In this document: positions 5,254 through 5,307 of the stretch, one piece after another
Position numbering within the stretch: position 1 is the stretch's first letter
Layout: every line of letters begins with the position of its first letter
Assembly (NCBI GenBank): GCA_025924435.1
Contig: JAICIL010000307.1
Span: 1 to 5,307, forward strand
Source: Chloroflexia bacterium
GTDB taxonomy: Bacteria; Chloroflexota; Chloroflexia; Thermomicrobiales; JALYUS01
Length of the DNA stretch: 5,307 nt
Reading direction: 5' to 3'
The notes under the pieces: model-generated
The model's input: the letters and a program-made list of their open reading frames with translations, nothing else
Databases searched by the model: none
What the model was told of the DNA's origin: nothing
Position numbers and translations under genes: made by a program

Positions 5254-5307
5254 CTAGAGGCGATAGACATCGTATGCAATCCCCAACACCAGCGCCTGCA
5301 ACCGCTG
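5254..5307 (-). CDS. Probable C-terminal end of a convergent gene, cut by the right edge
   Basis: The minus strand reads 17 codons, QRLQALVLGIAYDVYRL, then TAG at 5256-5254. The third codon positions are G or C in 13 of 17 codons, like the other genes here. The competing plus-strand frame from ATG at 5274 has mostly A/T third positions and no well-placed ribosome site. The fragment is too short to name a family. The call rests on codon bias and a sensible convergent layout, so it stays tentative. Confidence 0.27.
   Translation of the reverse strand, partial: QRLQALVLGIAYDVYRL

Overview
The window is high-GC DNA (roughly two thirds G+C by eye), with a strong G/C preference at third codon positions. 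It most likely comes from a member of the Chloroflexota, possibly close to Thermomicrobia. The main clue is the incomplete gene at the left edge. It encodes an exported protein whose first mature segment reads PNFWGPL, then EPY, GGQRLVQYFDKARMEL and VTNGLL, which I recognise as a leader module common in uncharacterised secreted Chloroflexota proteins. The lineage call is inference, not a database result.

Layout. Bases 1-358 (minus) hold the 5' part of that exported-protein gene, which has an excellent Shine-Dalgarno sequence but an apparent one-base deletion near base 137. Bases 359-492 are intergenic and carry two small hairpins. Bases 493-1929 (minus) encode a complete 478-residue metal-dependent amidohydrolase of the cytosine/adenosine deaminase - chlorohydrolase (TrzN/AtzA, SAH deaminase) group. 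The usual catalytic Glu position after the third metal-ligand His is Gln. Bases 1930-2431 are a divergent intergenic region with a promoter-like site for the amidohydrolase, an AT-rich core with a T tract, and a leader of about 320 bases containing a GC-rich inverted repeat. Bases 2432-5017 (plus) encode an 861-residue protein, the centre of interest. It joins an FAD-dependent GMC oxidoreductase resembling bacterial pyranose oxidases to a C-terminal DUF1080 (3-keto-disaccharide hydrolase) domain. A strong GC hairpin follows its stop codon, and two more hairpins lie between 5087 and 5127. A probable C-terminal end of a convergent minus-strand gene occupies 5254-5307.

How the parts may work together. 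The two domains of the fusion match two successive steps of a non-classical glycoside-cleavage route: a flavin enzyme oxidises a sugar hydroxyl (typically C3) to a ketone, and a DUF1080 enzyme then cleaves the activated 3-keto-glycoside. Having both in one chain suggests a self-contained oxidative glycosidase. The divergent amidohydrolase could act on a released aglycone such as a heterocyclic base, but that link rests only on adjacency. No mobile element, CRISPR array, tRNA or rRNA was seen.
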